This document shows, in pieces, positions 34,145 through 41,914 of a stretch of DNA of 64,000 nucleotides. Below the pieces are notes generated by a model. That model ran no database searches, was not told where the DNA came from, and saw only the letters and a list, made by a program, of their open reading frames with translations. A program made the position numbers and the translations under genes. Source of the DNA: CAG-826 sp964504595 (lineage in GTDB: Bacteria; Bacillota_I; Bacilli_A; RFN20; CAG-826); assembly GCA_964504595.1 (NCBI GenBank), contig CAZDEE010000002.1:62001-126000 (forward strand), read 5' to 3'. The stretch's first letter is position 1; each line of letters begins with the position of its first letter.

Positions 34145-34424
34145 TGTAGTAAGGATATATATTTGTTGTATCGGTATTGACTGAAGTATAATACGTTGGT
34201 ATTTCGCTATTTTCCATTATGTAATTATTTGGATATGTATTAATATAAGGATTATATCCTTGTGGTTGGTAGTATTGTGGTGGATAATATGGAGTTGGTT
34301 GGTAATAATTTGGTCTAGGAGTAATTAATCCTCCGACTAGAAGACCTCCAACAAAAGGAAGCAATGGACCAATGATGCGATTATCTCCTCGATAATAAGG
34401 GACAAATGAATAATATTTACCCAT
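34128..34424 (-). CDS. Tyr/Pro-rich small protein, coat-like
   Basis: 98 residues. A hydrophobic Gly-rich segment (GPLLPFVGGLLVGGLI, residues 18-33) is followed by a low-complexity tail rich in Tyr, Pro, Asn and Gln (NYYQPTPYYPPQYYQPQGYN). Such tails are common in spore-coat or other cross-linked surface proteins. Its ribosome-binding site AGGAGG lies within the 3' arm of a terminator-like hairpin at 34425-34468. A CATAGAATA box (CATAnnnTA, SigK-like) lies in the loop of that hairpin. Function unknown. Confidence 0.6.
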   Translation of the reverse strand: MGKYYSFVPYYRGDNRIIGPLLPFVGGLLVGGLITPRPNYYQPTPYYPPQYYQPQGYNPYINTYPNNYIMENSEIPTYYTSVNTDTTNIYPYYTNPRY

Positions 34425-34468
34425 AAAAAAACCTCCTAACATTTTATTCTATGTGTTTAGGAGGTTTT
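34425..34468 (-). terminator. Terminator-like hairpin containing the next gene's ribosome-binding site
   Basis: Minus strand AAAACCTCCTAA / TTAGGAGGTTTT, a 12-bp perfect stem with a 17-base loop and a T7 run. It lies 10 bases after the maf stop. The downstream arm contains AGGAGG and the start codon follows immediately after the T run, so the fold would both end maf transcription and hide the site. Confidence 0.75.
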
Positions 34469-34478
34469 ATGCTATTTA

Positions 34479-35015
34479 TTAAAGATATTTTATTAAATCT
34501 TCTAAAGGTAGGCCCATTACATTAGAATAACTACCTTCAATATGATTAACTAGAGGAAAGTCTTCATCTTGAATTCCGTATCCTCCAGCTTTATCTAGAG
34601 GAGAACCGGTATTAACGTATTCTTCGATTAATTCATCGCTTAATTCGTTAAAATAAACATAAGTTACAACATAACGGCTTATTTCTTTTTCTTTTGAAAG
34701 AAGAGTATATCCGGTAATGACTTGATGCTTTTTGGAAGATAATTTTTTTAACATTTTCTTAGCATCTTCTTTATCGATAGGTTTACATAGGATTTCGTTA
34801 TCTAATACTACGATGGTATCCGCGGCTAAAACGGTCGCGGTTTGATGATTTTTAAAAACGGCATGCGCTTTTAATTTAGAAAGTTCAAGAGGTAAGGAAT
34901 AAATATTTGATACGACAATATTCTCATCAACTTCAGAAACAACTATTTCAAAATCGGATATTAATTTAGAAAGCAATTCTTTTCTTCGTGGTGAAGCACT
35001 AGCTAAAATAAACAT
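34479..35015 (-). CDS. maf: Maf-family nucleotide pyrophosphatase
   Basis: 178 residues. The N-terminal LASASPRRKELL is the family signature; AADTIVVLDNEILCKP supplies catalytic acidic residues, and GYGIQDE and LPLEDL follow. Maf proteins hydrolyse non-canonical or methylated NTPs. It starts 5 bases after rnj stops, so it is probably co-transcribed with it. Confidence 0.93.
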   Translation of the reverse strand: MFILASASPRRKELLSKLISDFEIVVSEVDENIVVSNIYSLPLELSKLKAHAVFKNHQTATVLAADTIVVLDNEILCKPIDKEDAKKMLKKLSSKKHQVITGYTLLSKEKEISRYVVTYVYFNELSDELIEEYVNTGSPLDKAGGYGIQDEDFPLVNHIEGSYSNVMGLPLEDLIKYL

Positions 35016-35020
35016 AATTC

Positions 35021-36694
35021 TTAGTTTTGATTTAAATTCATGATAACAGGAATAATAATCGGATTACGTTTGGTTTTAACAAATAGGTAACGCGCTAAAT
35101 TGCTACGTACTAAATTTTTAATTTCGCCAAATGTAACTTTATTTTGCATTAATTCTTCTAATTCTTTTTGAATTCTAACAGTTGATTTTTGAATCAATGT
35201 TGAAGAATAGTAAACAAAACCTCTTGTATAAATTGTAGGTGGTACTAGTAGTTTGTTATTACGTGAATCTAAGGAAATTAAGACTGCGACTAAACCATCT
35301 TCGCTTAATATTTTTCGATCACGAATAACTGCTGTACTCAATCCATTTATATCGTTTCCATCAATATAAATATCATCAGCTTGAACTCTTGTTCCTTCGC
35401 TTATTTTATGGTCCTTTAATAAGAGAGTATCCCCATTTCCTAAAATGAAAGTATTTTCTCTTTCCATACCTAAGGAAACAGCAATATCAGTATGGAGCTT
35501 AAGCATTCTATATTCGCCATGAACAGGCATAAAGTATTTTGGCTTAAATAGTTTTAAAGCAAATCTTAATTCTTGTTTTGCTGGGTGTCCAGAGGAGTGT
35601 AGAGAATAGAATACAGAATTAGTTAAGACATCCGCACCGGCACGAGTTAACATATTAATTACTTTGTTAATTGAAGCATCGTTACCTGGAATAGGTGAGG
35701 AAGAGAAGACGATTGTGTCACCTGGTATTATTCTTAAATAACGGTGATCGCCATTAGCAATTCTTGATAAAGCCGCCATTGGCTCACCTTGAGAACCGGT
35801 ACAGAGAATAACTGTTTCTGAAGGTGAAATAGTTTTTATATTCTCAACATTTACTAAAGATGAATCTGGTATTTTAATATAGCCGAAGTCTCTAGCGGCA
35901 TTTACAGTATGTTCCATACTACGACCAACAATTACAATTTTCTTTTTATACTTAATCGAAGCTTCAACGATTTGTTGGATTCGTGAAATATTACTTGAGA
36001 ATGTTGAGATAATGAGTCGACCTTTTGCGTTTGCAAATACATCATTAATTGAACTAATAACATTTGTTTCACTTGGGGTATAGCCTTCTATTTCAGCGTT
36101 TGTAGAGTCGCTTAATAAGAGGTCGATTCCTTCTTCTCCTAAACGCGCCATTTTGGATAAATTAATATCTGGTCCAACAGGTGTTAGGTCGATTTTAAAG
36201 TCACCAGTAGTAACAATTCTTCCTTCTGGGGTATCGATGCAAATTCCAAATGAATCAGGAATGGAGTGAGTTACTCTAAAGAATTGAACGACAAAATCAT
36301 TTATTTTAATAATATCATCTTCATCATATTCAACAATTTTAACATTTTCACGAATGCGATTTTCAGATAATTTATTTCTAATTAAAGCGGCCGCTAATTT
36401 TGGGGCGTAAATTACAGGAATATGAACATTTTGAATTAAAAATGGAATTCCTCCAATATGATCTTCGTGTCCATGAGTAATAAATAAAGCCTTAATTTTT
36501 GCGCGATTATTTCTTAGGTGAGTATAGTCAGGAATTACGTAATCAACACCAGGTAAATCTTCTTCTGGGAAACGTACTCCAGCATCGATAATAATTAAAG
36601 TTTTTTCGTTTTCAATACAATAAGTATTTTTTCCAACTTCTCCTAAACCTCCAAGAGCGTAGATTGAAATTGGATTAATGAATGGTAGTGGCAT
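35021..36694 (-). CDS. rnj: Ribonuclease J
   Basis: 557 residues, full length. The metallo-beta-lactamase core has GGLGEVGKNTY, THGHEDHIGG (zinc site) and DSTNAE; the beta-CASP part has FSSNISRIQQI, CTGSQGEP and a HSSGHPAKQEL helix; PVHGEYR closes the active site. A C-terminal domain follows. RNase J is the 5'-3' exonuclease and endonuclease of Bacilli. It heads the rnj-maf unit. Confidence 0.95.
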   Translation of the reverse strand: MPLPFINPISIYALGGLGEVGKNTYCIENEKTLIIIDAGVRFPEEDLPGVDYVIPDYTHLRNNRAKIKALFITHGHEDHIGGIPFLIQNVHIPVIYAPKLAAALIRNKLSENRIRENVKIVEYDEDDIIKINDFVVQFFRVTHSIPDSFGICIDTPEGRIVTTGDFKIDLTPVGPDINLSKMARLGEEGIDLLLSDSTNAEIEGYTPSETNVISSINDVFANAKGRLIISTFSSNISRIQQIVEASIKYKKKIVIVGRSMEHTVNAARDFGYIKIPDSSLVNVENIKTISPSETVILCTGSQGEPMAALSRIANGDHRYLRIIPGDTIVFSSSPIPGNDASINKVINMLTRAGADVLTNSVFYSLHSSGHPAKQELRFALKLFKPKYFMPVHGEYRMLKLHTDIAVSLGMERENTFILGNGDTLLLKDHKISEGTRVQADDIYIDGNDINGLSTAVIRDRKILSEDGLVAVLISLDSRNNKLLVPPTIYTRGFVYYSSTLIQKSTVRIQKELEELMQNKVTFGEIKNLVRSNLARYLFVKTKRNPIIIPVIMNLNQN

Positions 36695-36784
36695 ATTAGT
36701 AAAAATTCCTTTCCTGACAAAATTATTTGTATAATCTGTTAATGCGGCTTTATTATATATAATTTATTATTTTTTGTAAAGATG

Positions 36785-36817
36785 TAAAAAGAAAGTGTTT
36801 TAAGAATTTAACACTTA
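36785..36817 (-). terminator. Terminator of def
   Basis: Minus strand AAGTGTT / AACACTT stem followed by TCTTTTT, at the def stop codon. Confidence 0.65.
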
Positions 36818-37354
36818 AATTGCTACAGAATTATCCATTTTTTTAAATGGATTTAGTTTATCGATATGATCGTAATAAAGAACTCCAATTAAATGATCGA
36901 TTTCGTGTTGTAATACGATTGCTTCATATCCTTTAGCGACAATTTCAATTTCGCTATTTGTAAGTAAATCAAAAGCTTTAATACGAACTTTATATGGACG
37001 ATAAACATATCCTTTTACATCATTGTCAACACTTAAACAACCTTCTCCAGATTGTAGATAACACATTTTCACTGAGGAAGAAATAATTTTAGGATTAACT
37101 AAAGCATATTGAACGATTTGTTGTCCATTATCATAATAGACGACAAGCATTTGTTTTTGAATTCCTATTTGTGGGGCAGCAAGGCCCACTCCAGAACGAA
37201 TTCCATGTTTTGAAGCGTAATTATCATCTTGGCTTTTTTTAAGATAATCAAGCATTTTTAAAAGGATTGTTTTATTTTCTTCACTCAATGGTAAATCAAC
37301 TTTTTCGCATCTTTTACGAATTGATTTATCAGTATCTTTTACTATTTTTAGCAT
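36815..37354 (-). CDS. def: Peptide deformylase
   Basis: 179 residues. Motif 1 GVGLAAPQIG, motif 2 SGEGCLS and motif 3 QHEIDHLIG form the metal site; the insertion between them marks the type 2 (Gram-positive) form. It removes formyl groups from nascent proteins. ATG 37354 has GAGGTG 6 bases upstream; a GTG three codons earlier overlaps that site. Confidence 0.95.
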   Translation of the reverse strand: MLKIVKDTDKSIRKRCEKVDLPLSEENKTILLKMLDYLKKSQDDNYASKHGIRSGVGLAAPQIGIQKQMLVVYYDNGQQIVQYALVNPKIISSSVKMCYLQSGEGCLSVDNDVKGYVYRPYKVRIKAFDLLTNSEIEIVAKGYEAIVLQHEIDHLIGVLYYDHIDKLNPFKKMDNSVAI

Positions 37355-37393
37355 CTTAAACACCTCGACGCTTATTTTATCATGTTTTTTGAT

Positions 37394-37422
37394 AGAAAAA
37401 AAGGAGAGTAATTAATACCCTC
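37394..37422 (-). terminator. Terminator overlapping the stop of the YjcZ-like gene
   Basis: Minus strand GGAG / CTCC with extra AT pairs, followed by T7. Confidence 0.55.
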
Positions 37423-37585
37423 CATAATTATCGTTATTACCGCATCTGTTACAGCCAATAACAACAAGCAATATAAAGATGACTAAGATAATTGCAAACA
37501 CACCAAGTCCGTTTCCACCTTGGGATGGATAATTATATCCATATTGACCGCCTGGATAAGCATAGTTTTGACCATAGTAATACAT
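37412..37585 (-). CDS. YjcZ-like small membrane protein
   Basis: 57 residues. A Tyr/Gly-rich N-terminus (MYYYGQNYAYPGGQYGYNYP) is followed by one transmembrane helix (residues 28-44, GVFAIILVIFILLVVIG) and a short GCNRCG tail. The layout is that of the YjcZ/YhfM-type small sporulation-associated proteins of Bacillus, which have a Gly/Tyr-rich head and a single helix. AGGAGG lies 5 bases before the ATG. A CATAAAATA box lies 21 bases upstream of that site. A small gene, easily missed. Confidence 0.7.
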   Translation of the reverse strand: MYYYGQNYAYPGGQYGYNYPSQGGNGLGVFAIILVIFILLVVIGCNRCGNNDNYGGY

Positions 37586-37670
37586 AATAAACCTCCTTAA
37601 CTAATTTATTTTATGAACGATAATTAATTTTGCTTACAAATTTATAAAAACATTATCTTTTGTTATTAGA

Positions 37671-37699
37671 ATACTTTTTATTTTTTTAAGCATATTCTA
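37671..37699 (+). promoter_or_regulatory. SigE-like promoter of the ylbD cluster
   Basis: GAATACTT with ATA at 37671-37673, 17-base spacer, CATATTCTA at 37691-37699. This matches the SigE layout (ATA-N16/18-CATAnnnT). The ribosome-binding site GGTGAT follows within 12 bases. Confidence 0.45.
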
Positions 37700-37714
37700 G
37701 TAGTGGTGATTATT

Positions 37715-38092
37715 ATGTCAAAATTAGATGAGTTTAAGGAATTTGCTCATTCTTTACCACATTTAAGGGAATTGGTAAGGAAGGGGAAATATACATGGCA
37801 AGAATTATATGAAAGATATGATATTTATGGTCCTCAAGATGAAGTATTTATAGCTAAAGAAGAACAAAAGGAAGAGATAGAAGATGAATCTAAAAAAGAA
37901 ACAAAAGTAAAAAAAGAAGGATTGGATTCTCTTTTGGATGTTATAAGTGGCTTTGATGTTGATAAAATTAGTGATGGTTTAAATGGAATGAAGAAAATAT
38001 TAAATGTTTTAAGTGAAGTTACTAGAACCGATGATACTCCTCCATTATCAAAAAGAAAATCATCAAGACCATATCAAAGGAATGATGACTAA
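37715..38092 (+). CDS. ylbD: YlbD-like putative coat protein
   Basis: 125 residues. The N-terminus LDEFKEFAHSLPHLRELVRK followed by GKYTWQELYERYDIYG matches the YlbD family (VRxGKxTWQELYE motif). The rest is highly charged, with a basic C-terminus. In Bacillus YlbD is a putative coat protein and the first of the ylbD-ylbE-ylbF-ylbG-rsmD-coaD-ylbJ series, and the same series follows here. GGTGAT lies 8 bases before ATG 37715. A SigE-like promoter lies upstream. Confidence 0.8.
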   Translation: MSKLDEFKEFAHSLPHLRELVRKGKYTWQELYERYDIYGPQDEVFIAKEEQKEEIEDESKKETKVKKEGLDSLLDVISGFDVDKISDGLNGMKKILNVLSEVTRTDDTPPLSKRKSSRPYQRNDD

Positions 38093-38303
38093 AATGCATA
38101 CTTCAGTTATAATAGTTCTAGATAAAAACCCAGATTATTGGATTTTTATTCGTGAAAAGCCGTTTTGGCATCGTGAATTATCATTTCATCCAGAAAGAAT
38201 TAAAGAGTTTATCGATGATTATAAGTTAGTTCGACGAAAAAGGGTAGTTGATCGATTGGAAGATATTTCAATGATGATGACATTAGCAAGGGAGTTGATG
38301 TAG
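38085..38303 (+). CDS. ylbE: YlbE-like protein
   Basis: 72 residues. NPDYWIFIREKPFWHRELSF matches the YlbE pattern (NPxxxxFIRExPxWYRxL). Function unknown; it is conserved next to ylbD and ylbF in Bacillus. It overlaps the end of ylbD by 8 bases. The start is uncertain: ATG at 38082, 38085 and 38094 are all close, and CAAAGG at 38075 best suits 38085. Confidence 0.75.
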   Translation: MTKMHTSVIIVLDKNPDYWIFIREKPFWHRELSFHPERIKEFIDDYKLVRRKRVVDRLEDISMMMTLARELM

Positions 38304-38669
38304 ATGGATGGTAGTCTTTTAGAAAAAATTTATGCTTTAAAAGATGCGATTAATAATGATCCTCGTGTTTTAGATTTACTAAAGAAAGAAAAAAATATGG
38401 AAGAAAATGAAGAAGTAATGGTCCTTTCTTATCATTATAGCCGAGCGCAAGATGAATATAATGACGCATTAAAGCATTATAAAGAAGATAGTGATGAAAT
38501 AAAGATATATCAAAAGAAATTATTTGAAGCAAAGCAAAAGCTCGATTCTCATTGCTTGGTAAAAGATTATTTAAAAGCTTATAAAGAAGTTCGTTTAATG
38601 TATAAAGAAATTGAAGAATTGATTATTAATCCTTTTATAAGAAAACATGATCATAAAGAAAAAAAGTAG
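38304..38669 (+). CDS. ylbF: YlbF-family protein (RicF)
   Basis: 121 residues, all-helical (MDGSLLEKIYALKDAINNDP; YHYSRAQDEYNDALKHY). YlbF works with YmcA and YaaT in the Y-complex that guides RNase Y and influences competence, biofilm and sporulation. The ATG follows the ylbE stop directly. The stop is embedded in a terminator. Confidence 0.85.
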   Translation: MDGSLLEKIYALKDAINNDPRVLDLLKKEKNMEENEEVMVLSYHYSRAQDEYNDALKHYKEDSDEIKIYQKKLFEAKQKLDSHCLVKDYLKAYKEVRLMYKEIEELIINPFIRKHDHKEKK

Positions 38670-38687
38670 TGGAATGCTACTTTTTTT
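38659..38687 (+). terminator. Terminator of ylbD-ylbE-ylbF
   Basis: AAAAAGTAG / CTACTTTTT stem with six-base loop, T7 tail, including the ylbF stop codon. Confidence 0.8.
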
Positions 38688-38741
38688 CATAGGGAGGAAC
38701 AGGGCACTATTTAAGTGCAATATTAGTTTGTTCATTAATTT

Positions 38742-38769
38742 TTGATTTTATTCATAATTAAGGTATAAT
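38742..38769 (+). promoter_or_regulatory. Promoter of rsmD-coaD
   Basis: TTGATT (38742-38747), 16-base spacer, TATAAT (38764-38769), 17 bases before the rsmD ATG. Confidence 0.6.
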
Positions 38770-38786
38770 AATTGCTAGGAGGCTTT

Positions 38787-39335
38787 ATGAGAATTGTTGG
38801 TGGAAAGTATAAAAGAAAATTAATTGATTATCCTAGTGACTATGAAAAAAACTATGAAACACGGCCGACTAAAGATCGAATTAGAGAGGCTATTTTTAGT
38901 GCGATAAGCAATTATGTTGAAGATAGTTATGTTTTAGATTTATTCGCTGGTTCAGGAGCTTTAGGTATTGAAGCATTATCAAGGTCAGCAAAGCATTGTG
39001 ATTTTGTTGATATTAGAAAAGATGCTTTTTATGTTATTAGTAATAATTTAAAATCATTAGGTATTACGAACGCAAAAATTTATTTATCTTCTTATATGAA
39101 TGCCCTAAATACTTTAAAAGATAATGATATAAAGTATTCTTTAGTTTTATTAGATCCTCCATATAAGATGGATGTTTATCAAAAAGTAATTGATTTTATG
39201 ATTGGTAATGAAATGCTAACAAAAGATGCAATTATTGTGTTAGAAAGTGATCATCAATTAGATTTAAAAATTGAATGTAAAGAAATAAGAAGTTATAAAT
39301 ATGGATTTATTCATGTTAATATTATTAAGAGGTAA
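38787..39335 (+). CDS. rsmD: 16S rRNA (guanine-966-N2)-methyltransferase
   Basis: 182 residues. It starts MRIVGGKYKRKLI, with TRPTKDRIREAIF, the SAM-binding LDLFAGSGALGIEALSR and catalytic LLDPPYK. It equals YlbH of Bacillus. ATG 38787 follows AGGAGG. It is co-transcribed with coaD, 2 bases downstream. Confidence 0.95.
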   Translation: MRIVGGKYKRKLIDYPSDYEKNYETRPTKDRIREAIFSAISNYVEDSYVLDLFAGSGALGIEALSRSAKHCDFVDIRKDAFYVISNNLKSLGITNAKIYLSSYMNALNTLKDNDIKYSLVLLDPPYKMDVYQKVIDFMIGNEMLTKDAIIVLESDHQLDLKIECKEIRSYKYGFIHVNIIKR

Positions 39336-39337
39336 GA

Positions 39338-39820
39338 ATGAGTATGAAAATAGCGGTTTATCCAGGAAGTTTTGATCCTATTACAAATGGACATTTAGAT
39401 ATTATTGAACGAGCGGCATCAATATTTGATAAATTAATTGTTGTTGTTGCTTATAACTCAAGTAAACAATCCACTTTTAGTGTTGATGAACGAGTTGAAA
39501 TGATTAAAGAAGCAGTTTCTTATTTACCAAATGTGGAGGTTGATAAGACAACCGGATTAACCGTTGAATATGCTGTCTTTAAAGGAGCGTGCACTTTAGT
39601 TAGGGGACTTCGTGCAGTAACTGATTATGAATTAGAATTTCAAATGAATGTCGCCAATACATTTATAAATTCAAGTGTTGAATCGATTTATTTAATGTCA
39701 AGAAAAGAATATACCTTTATTTCTTCTTCTATTATTAAGGAGTTATATTCTCATGGCGTTGATATTTCAACTTTAGTCCCTTCCTCAGTATTAAAGTGTT
39801 TTAAAAGCCGAGAAAAGTAG
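39338..39820 (+). CDS. coaD: Phosphopantetheine adenylyltransferase
   Basis: 160 residues. The nucleotidyltransferase motif is PGSFDPITNGHLDII; LVRGLRAVTDYELEFQM and the C-terminal SSSIIKEL are diagnostic. It performs the penultimate step of CoA synthesis. ATG 39338 follows GAGG by 5 bases. The 3' end overlaps the convergent ylbJ-like gene by 30 bases. Confidence 0.96.
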   Translation: MSMKIAVYPGSFDPITNGHLDIIERAASIFDKLIVVVAYNSSKQSTFSVDERVEMIKEAVSYLPNVEVDKTTGLTVEYAVFKGACTLVRGLRAVTDYELEFQMNVANTFINSSVESIYLMSRKEYTFISSSIIKELYSHGVDISTLVPSSVLKCFKSREK

Positions 39821-40675
39821 TAATAGAGCTATATTGATTCCTAGAAATAGGAATCTTTTTTTTATAATTTTCGAGATGGAAATCTTAGGGCATAAGATAG
39901 ATATTTGACTATAAACTGATAATGAAGAAAAAGTTAATACCATAATTAAAATCATAAATAATGATGATGATAAATTATTGATAATATACATTGAAGAAGT
40001 AGTAAATTCAAAAATTCCAATTAAAGAATAAGACCAAGAATCATTTAAAAACAGTTTTATAAATGGAAGAGGAATGGAAAAAAGTAAAATAGTTCCGATT
40101 AATAAAAGCAATGTTCTTGCGGTATCGGTTATAGAATTTTGAATTATATTATTTGAATTATTGTTAAAAGTGATTTTGTTTATAGCAACATTTTCGTTTT
40201 TAAGTTTTATATTATAGTAAATTAAAGGAGGAATATATATTAAAGTTAAAAGTATCATTTTTTGTATTTTGTTTAGTTTAGGAAGAATAATTCCGAAAAT
40301 AAAAGGAAAGGAAGGAATTGTAAAACTTGATAATATAATTTCGCCTTCTTTAGTTGATAAAAGCTTTTTATTAATGGAGTCATTAACATAATTTGCAAGG
40401 GTTGGAGTTCCACTTATTAATCCTAATAATACAATAAGATGACGATAAATCGCATGAGCGTTTTTGCTTTTTTTAGCAAGTAGATGATATAAAGTTTCTA
40501 AGCCACCGGAATTTATAAATAAATAATCTAATAGAATTGAAGGGGTAAGCGAAGGTAAAAGAGAATAATAAAAAGTCGTAAAGACATCTTTTGAAAAAAG
40601 GGTTATAACTTTTGAAGATGACATTACGACTAATAATGTTATTAAAAAAAGATAGGGAAGATATTTTTTCACTTT
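39791..40675 (-). CDS. ylbJ: YlbJ-like sporulation membrane protein
   Basis: 294 residues with several transmembrane helices. YYSLLPSLTPSILLDYLFIN, VLLGLISGTPTLANYVND and STKEGEIILSSFTIPSFPF correspond to the nucleoside-recognition (Gate) domain of YlbJ, where GxxSGxPxxA and NxxNPxF-like segments are conserved. YlbJ is a SigE-controlled protein needed for spore cortex in Bacillus and lies in the same ylb cluster there, here inverted. The start is uncertain: GTG 40675 follows GGTGAT; GTG 40684 is also in frame. An ATA-N16-CATATAAT box (40688-40714) lies upstream. Confidence 0.65.
   Translation of the reverse strand, partial: KVKKYLPYLFLITLLVVMSSSKVITLFSKDVFTTFYYSLLPSLTPSILLDYLFINSGGLETLYHLLAKKSKNAHAIYRHLIVLLGLISGTPTLANYVNDSINKKLLSTKEGEIILSSFTIPSFPFIFGIILPKLNKIQKMILLTLIYIPPLIYYNIKLKNENVAINKITFNNNSNNIIQNSITDTARTLLLLIGTILLFSIPLPFIKLFLNDSWSYSLIGIFEFTTSSMYIINNLSSSLFMILIMVLTFSSLSVYSQISILCPKISISKIIKKRFLFLGINIALLLLFSAFKTL
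39836..39863 (+). terminator. Terminator of coaD inside the end of the convergent gene
   Basis: GATTCCTA / TAGGAATC stem, GAAA tetraloop, T8. It lies wholly within the 3' coding part of the ylbJ-like gene. Confidence 0.88.
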
Positions 40676-40710
40676 AATCACCAATAAATTATATGGAGAT
40701 TAAAAAATAT

Positions 40711-41478
40711 TTATTTACGATAAATTATACTTAAATGACGACCAGTTGTTTTTTCGCGTTTGTAGGAAAAGAATAAATTTTCATTTTCATAAGTACATCC
40801 ATCATAGACAGAAATATTATTTGAAGGTATTCCTGCTTCTCGTGCTTGTAAGTAATTGATTAAAGGTAAGTCGATAAATAAGCTTCCATTTGTAGCTTTA
40901 TACGCAAATGAATATTTAGAACCATATTTATTAACTACTTCTTTTGGAGACATATCAACGATGAAGTGAGAAAAAGTACAACTTGGTCCGATATGGATTA
41001 ATAAATCTTCAGGTTTAATATTTTCATTTTTTATAATTGTTAAAAGAGATTTTAAAACAATTTCATTGAAAGTTCCTTTTTCCCCAGCGTGAATTATTCC
41101 TACTAGAGAGCCGTTTTTATTTGCCACAAAGACTGGAACGCAATCGGCGTGAAAAACACCTAAGGCGATTCCTTTTGATGTTGTATATAAAGCATCCGCT
41201 TTTACGCCGCTTTCAAAAGAATCTTTGCCACATCCTTTAAATGATTCATCGACTTTGACAATGACATCGCTATGGCTTTGATAAGTCGTAATTAATGAAT
41301 CTTCATCGATATTTAAATCTTTGCAAAGTTTTTGTCTATTAGCTTTTACTGATTTATAATTATCGCCTACTTGATATGCTAAATTGAATGAATCATATGG
41401 AGAAGAAGAATAACCATTTGTTCTTGTGGTTGTTAAAGCGATAACTCCTGGTACTTTATTCCATTTAATATAACACAT
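40711..41478 (-). CDS. pgeF: Multicopper-polyphenol-oxidase-like (laccase-domain) protein PgeF/YlmD
   Basis: 255 residues. FNLAYQVGDN, TTYQSHSDVIVKVD, GVFHADCVPVF and VGIIHAGEKGT carry the His-Cys-His site. The family has purine nucleoside phosphorylase/hydrolase or peptidoglycan-editing activity; which applies here is not readable. AAGAAGG precedes the ATG. Confidence 0.92.
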   Translation of the reverse strand: MCYIKWNKVPGVIALTTTRTNGYSSSPYDSFNLAYQVGDNYKSVKANRQKLCKDLNIDEDSLITTYQSHSDVIVKVDESFKGCGKDSFESGVKADALYTTSKGIALGVFHADCVPVFVANKNGSLVGIIHAGEKGTFNEIVLKSLLTIIKNENIKPEDLLIHIGPSCTFSHFIVDMSPKEVVNKYGSKYSFAYKATNGSLFIDLPLINYLQAREAGIPSNNISVYDGCTYENENLFFSYKREKTTGRHLSIIYRK

Positions 41479-41556
41479 AATAAAAACCTTCTTTCTATGT
41501 AATATTTTATGTAAAAATATGATGAATGTAAAGAATTCAATTTAATTAGAATAGTT

Positions 41557-41583
41557 ACATTTTTATTTTTCTCTCATACTCTA
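41557..41583 (+). promoter_or_regulatory. SigK-like promoter of the CotD-like gene
   Basis: AC (41557-41558), 16-base spacer, CATACTCTA (41575-41583), which fits the SigK consensus AC-N16/17-CATAnnnTA. It overlaps a perfect 14-base palindrome TACTCTATAGAGTA (41578-41591). Confidence 0.45.
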
Positions 41584-41606
41584 TAGAGTAAGCAAGGAGG
41601 GATTTT

Positions 41607-41831
41607 ATGCACTGTCGGTGTACACCGCAATGTCCATGTAAATATGATCCGGTAGTTTTGCCAGTTCGCGAACGAGTGTGTGATCGTTATTATCCGGTTG
41701 AACAACCAGTAATTTGTCCAGTTAATACACGTATTGTCAATCATTTTGTACCGCGTCCTGTTTACTATCCAACTTATACTACTACAGAGGAAAATATTTG
41801 CGAAGGAAACGCAAGACCTTTTACAAGATAA
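41607..41831 (+). CDS. CotD-like small Cys/Pro-rich coat protein
   Basis: 74 residues, rich in Cys, Pro, Arg, Tyr and Val, without a signal peptide. It starts MHCRCTPQCPCKYDP; the middle VEQPVICPVNTRIVNHFVPR recalls the repeated 'HP...N.H..PH' plan of inner-coat CotD proteins. AAGGAGG lies 8 bases before the ATG. The upstream -35/-10 layout is SigK-like, and cotD is SigK-dependent in Bacillus. Sequence similarity is weak because of low complexity. Confidence 0.55.
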   Translation: MHCRCTPQCPCKYDPVVLPVRERVCDRYYPVEQPVICPVNTRIVNHFVPRPVYYPTYTTTEENICEGNARPFTR

Positions 41832-41855
41832 GTTAGTACGATTTGTACATAATAA

Positions 41856-41901
41856 AAAGGGCTATATTGAAACTTGTTTGTTTCTTTATAGTCCTTTTAT
41901 A
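41856..41901. terminator. Terminator between convergent genes
   Basis: Outer stem AAAGGGCTATA / TATAGTCCTTT (one wobble) and inner GAAAC / GTTTC, with A and T runs on both sides. Confidence 0.75.
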
Positions 41902-41914
41902 TTTTGATTAATAA

